NCBI RefSeq assembly: GCF_014647375.1
Contig: NZ_BMPB01000003.1
Location: forward strand, 124,001-188,000
Origin: Parabacteroides faecis
GTDB taxonomy: Bacteria; Bacteroidota; Bacteroidia; Bacteroidales; Tannerellaceae
Reading direction: 5' to 3'
Length of the DNA: 64,000 nucleotides
Both the position numbers and the translations under genes were made by a program. How positions within the stretch are numbered: position 1 is the first letter of the stretch; the number at the start of each line of letters is the position of its first letter. This document shows, piece after piece, positions 61,804 through 64,000 of the stretch. The notes below the pieces were generated by a model. That model had not been told where the DNA came from and did no database searches. It was given only the letters and a program-made list of their open reading frames with translations.

Positions 61804-61947
61804 TTATCACTCTGTTTTCCTCCCTTCATCACCCCTCCTTTCGGAAATCATTGCAATGAATCTTCCCTATCATCACAATGTCCCGACAGAGTCATCACAA
61901 TGACTTCACGTACTTATCACAATGAAGTGGGACAATCATTGTGATGA
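61804..61947. repeat. Seven palindromic iterons at exactly 22-bp pitch upstream of the recombinase
   Basis: Units start at 61804, 61826, 61848, 61870, 61892, 61914 and 61936. The consensus is TYATCACAATGA, a 12-bp dyad. Units 3, 5 and 7 are TCATTGCAATGA, TCATCACAATGA and TCATTGTGATGA, the last being unit 5 inverted. Units 1 and 2 keep only the left half (TTATCAC, TCATCAC). The 10-bp spacers are unrelated. Because 22 is not a multiple of 3 and the spacers differ, this is not a protein repeat or CRISPR. A related copy (TCATTATGATGA) lies at 62108-62119, out of phase. Confidence 0.88.
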
Positions 61948-62158
61948 AAATTTTAACACTACAAAATATGGGGAGATTTGCTTCGGGATTATGCTCTTAA
62001 ACAGGGCTGATACGGCTTTCTGATAGCTGGAAGCTCTTTCTGAACGATTCATTTTCATTTGACAAATAATAGTAGGTTCCGCCTTTTCCCTGTCACTAAC
62101 TCCGAAATCATTATGATGATTACATTTTCCCCTCTTAAATGTTTCCGCTAAAAAGAAA
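61948..62158. other. Intergenic stretch without a recognisable gene
   Basis: About 210 bp between the iteron array and a terminator. Apart from a single iteron-like palindrome at 62108-62119 I see nothing definable in it. Confidence 0.5.
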
Positions 62159-62200
62159 ATCCCCTCAATCCGTCATTGCTGAACTCCGGATCAAGGGGAT
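62159..62200 (-). terminator. Terminator after the second mntA/hepT pair
   Basis: ATCCCCT...ATCCG pairs with CGGAT...AGGGGAT, with one internal mismatch. On the minus strand the hairpin is followed by TTTTCTTTTT. Confidence 0.7.
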
Positions 62201-62278
62201 ATATGTTTTTAAACTCTCCTTTACCTCTATACACGACAAAGAAAGAGTACATGAATTAACTGATTGTCAAAATGATAA

Positions 62279-62526
62279 TTACTTATCCAATATTTCTTGA
62301 ATCTGCTTTTTTAAAGGTAAAAGTTCTTGCAATGAGAATCACGAAATTCTTTCGTTAATAAATATGCTGCTTCACCAATTATTTCAAGATTCTTAATTAC
62401 AGCAAAGCGAAGGATTTTATTTTGCTTATAAGATTCAAAATCTACGCCTTGTGTAAACTCTACTATATTATCGATAGCCTCAATTATATGAAGTAACCGA
62501 CTTTCATCTTTAGGCTTTTCTCTCAT
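62279..62526 (-). pseudogene. hepT: HepT toxin remnant with internal deletion and frameshift
   Basis: The first frame encodes 71 residues typical of a HepT N-terminal region (LLHIIEAIDNIVEFTQGVDFESY, FAVIKNLEIIGEAAYLLTKEF). At about position 62330 the reading jumps frame, and the other frame supplies a typical HepT C-terminal end, LQELLPLKKQIQEILDK, to a stop at 62279. The middle, including the catalytic R-x4-H-x-Y block present in the intact copy at 41978-42382, is missing. The loss is about 40 codons plus a frame change. The toxin should be inactive, while its antitoxin upstream is intact. Confidence 0.85.
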
Positions 62527-62806
62527 AGATCAACAGTTTATCTAGGTTAGCACTCTCTTTAGCAAAATCTTTTAGTTGCCCTTCTTCCACAAGGTCTACT
62601 TTCTTTTTCAGTAGTTTTTGAAGTGCATCGACCATTCCTGCATATTTAAAAAGAGTAATATTAGCATCCGGTAAAAATTGAACCAAAATATCAATATCAC
62701 TCTTCTTCGATTCCTCCCCTCTGGAATAAGAACCGAACACCCATGCCCTTTGAACAGGTTGCATAGAGAAAAATGAGGACAGTTTATTTAAAATTGAAAC
62801 CTTCAT
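62510..62806 (-). CDS. mntA: MntA-family nucleotidyltransferase antitoxin (intact copy with dead partner)
   Basis: This 98-residue nucleotidyltransferase has WVFGSYSRGEESKKSDIDILVQF (G-S ... D-x-D). The overlap with the hepT remnant is 17 bases, as in the first module. A clear promoter lies upstream. With the toxin broken it may be under relaxed selection, or it could protect against other HepT toxins. Confidence 0.9.
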   Translation of the reverse strand: MKVSILNKLSSFFSMQPVQRAWVFGSYSRGEESKKSDIDILVQFLPDANITLFKYAGMVDALQKLLKKKVDLVEEGQLKDFAKESANLDKLLIYERKA

Positions 62807-62825
62807 ATATAACTACTTCATATCA

Positions 62826-62856
62826 CAAAGATAGCTAAATATGTGAAAAATATCAA
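62826..62856 (-). promoter_or_regulatory. Promoter of the second mntA gene
   Basis: On the minus strand TTG (62856-62854) and TATCTTTG (62833-62826) are separated by 20 bases, the full Bacteroidetes layout, with the ATG 20 bases further on. Confidence 0.7.
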
Positions 62857-63073
62857 CATGAGTTCTTTTTTAACAACTATCTGATAATTCTAACTTTCAT
62901 AAGTCATCATTCATGATTCTATTTTCCACTCTTCTATATTGCACGTCTTTGCGCTAAAATTCACTCCTATCTTAAATATTTCTTGAGAAGCTCATGTTTA
63001 TCTGTTTAAGATTTTTGCCCCAAACGGCAAATTTCTAAAGCCTAACAAACTCCGGATTGAGGGAAAACTTATA

Positions 63074-64000
63074 TCAAAATGCAACGCGATAAACAGAGAA
63101 ACTTAATGGGCGAAGTACTACTTCTGCAGCCGGAGCTTCCAGTTCAATTTCTGAAACAACAGGCACTACCTGGTCCGGTTTGCAGATCGTATTTTTAGCT
63201 TCCAGGTCAGAGGCGTGAAGTACGGTTACTGTACCTTTATGTTTTCCACCGGAAAGGCCGTTTAAATCCAGTTTCACTTTTCTATTTTGAATGCCGGTAT
63301 TGGCGATCTTAATGATCAACTCATTTGTATTCTTATCGACTGCTGCCGTTGCATACAGATCATTTTGTCCGGTAACCGGTTCGTTCTGCATGGTCAAAGG
63401 CACGACATTCGTACCGGCATTATGACCGTAAAGTTGCTGTACATAATAATTCGGTGTCTTCACCAAAGAAAGATTATCGAACCAGATCAAATCCGGACGC
63501 CACTGCCAGGCATCCACATGGGCAAACAGAGGTGCATAGGTACAGATATGTACTACATCCGCATTACGCTCAAAACCAGTCATAAAAGCCGCCTCAGCCA
63601 ATGCTGTCAGGAAACTATTCTCGCGATTGTTCGGATGACAGGCATATTCACCAGCAAAAACCTTAGGACCATTACGATCGTATGAATCATAGCGTTTGGC
63701 ACCATTCAGAAACCATTCGGGAGAACGGTAAAAATGTTCATCTACCAAATCGACTTTCATCCGCTTCATTTCAGGCCACAAGAAGTCGAAATCTTCCCCT
63801 TCCGCTTGTGGACCAGAACTACCAATAACTTTGATATCCGGATATTTGGCACGAATAGCCTTTACGAAAGGTTCCAGGCGTTCGGTAAACAAAGTACCCC
63901 ACTGCTCATTACCAATAGCTATAAACTTCAGGTTGAAAGGAGCCGGATGTCCCATATCGGCACGCAGTTTTCCCCATTTAGAAGTCACAGGACCGTTGGC
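63074..64000 (-). CDS. GH51 alpha-L-arabinofuranosidase (3' part only)
   Basis: The frame is open to the right edge, so the gene's 5' half lies outside the window. The visible 309 residues contain the acid/base motif KFIAIGNEQWG and the nucleophile motif KVFAGEYACH, then a C-terminal beta-sandwich (AAVDKNTNELIIKIANTGIQNRKVKLDLNGLSGG) typical of GH51. The enzyme removes arabinofuranose side chains from arabinan or arabinoxylan. It would belong to a polysaccharide-utilisation locus lying mostly beyond the right edge. Confidence 0.92.
   Translation of the reverse strand, partial: ANGPVTSKWGKLRADMGHPAPFNLKFIAIGNEQWGTLFTERLEPFVKAIRAKYPDIKVIGSSGPQAEGEDFDFLWPEMKRMKVDLVDEHFYRSPEWFLNGAKRYDSYDRNGPKVFAGEYACHPNNRENSFLTALAEAAFMTGFERNADVVHICTYAPLFAHVDAWQWRPDLIWFDNLSLVKTPNYYVQQLYGHNAGTNVVPLTMQNEPVTGQNDLYATAAVDKNTNELIIKIANTGIQNRKVKLDLNGLSGGKHKGTVTVLHASDLEAKNTICKPDQVVPVVSEIELEAPAAEVVLRPLSFSVYRVAF

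Noticed and set aside
61564-61944. 126-codon plus-strand frame running into the iteron array
   Set aside because: It is antisense to the recombinase start, has no known motif, and the 22-bp period is out of frame, so the repeats are not a protein repeat.
61804-61947. Possible CRISPR array
   Set aside because: Repeats are only 12 bp and variable, spacers only 10 bp, and no cas gene is near; a phased operator array fits better.
1-64000. tRNA, rRNA or complete insertion-sequence transposase genes
   Set aside because: None could be recognised by eye; a dedicated covariance or profile scan was not possible.

Overview
The window looks like a piece of a Bacteroidales chromosome, most likely a Parabacteroides- or Bacteroides-type gut anaerobe. 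The evidence is a SusC/FecR/ECF-sigma trio, many Mfa/fimbrillin-type lipoproteins, BACON domains, and at least a dozen promoters with the Bacteroidetes -7 element TAnnTTTG, often TATCTTTG. A rus-like ribose module and a GH51 arabinofuranosidase fit the same group. I saw no rRNA, tRNA or CRISPR array. The genus is an inference.

Layout. 1-3.4 kb: the 5' part of a TonB-dependent SusC transducer with its FecR anti-sigma and ECF sigma factor, all leftward. 3.5-9.3 kb: cysK, a 193-bp inverted-repeat element, then a MarR-regulated tripartite efflux operon. 9.3-12.9 kb (leftward): a trans-sulfuration enzyme translationally coupled to an orphan LuxR-type response regulator, and a beta-helical carbohydrate-binding lipoprotein. 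13.1-17.7 kb: a rightward five-gene operon (VTC-type polyphosphate polymerase, DUF4956, DUF2490, LytS-like kinase, LytTR regulator) preceded by three palindromes at exactly 22-bp pitch. 17.8-22.7 kb: xth, GNAT, SGNH hydrolase, a second DUF2490 protein, a preQ1-I-type riboswitch controlling a queuosine-precursor transporter, and a lipoprotein. 22.8-27.8 kb: potABCD plus a HAD hydrolase. 27.9-31.8 kb: uraA and msrA with overlapping divergent promoters, then a GtrA/GT2 pair. 31.9-38.3 kb: a ribonucleoside/ribose salvage module with a divergent TPR-like protein. 38.4-41.9 kb: a heterodimeric ABC exporter. 42-48.7 kb: HepT/MntA, nitroreductase, DUF1062, a hybrid sensor kinase and small genes. 48.8-62 kb: an HU protein and a large type V-pilus-like fimbrial operon. 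62.2-62.8 kb: a second HepT/MntA pair whose toxin is broken. 63-64 kb: the 3' part of a GH51 gene.

The most interesting system is the fimbrial locus. Between the first fimbrial gene and a tyrosine recombinase gene lies a 418-bp segment bounded by perfect 21-bp inverted repeats (60333-60353 and 60730-60750). Each repeat is itself a recombinase-type dyad. The only consensus promoter inside the segment points away from the pili, towards the recombinase gene, so this sequence appears to capture the OFF state. Upstream of the recombinase is an array of seven palindromic units at exactly 22-bp pitch. Together these suggest a self-contained phase-variation switch with its own operator array.
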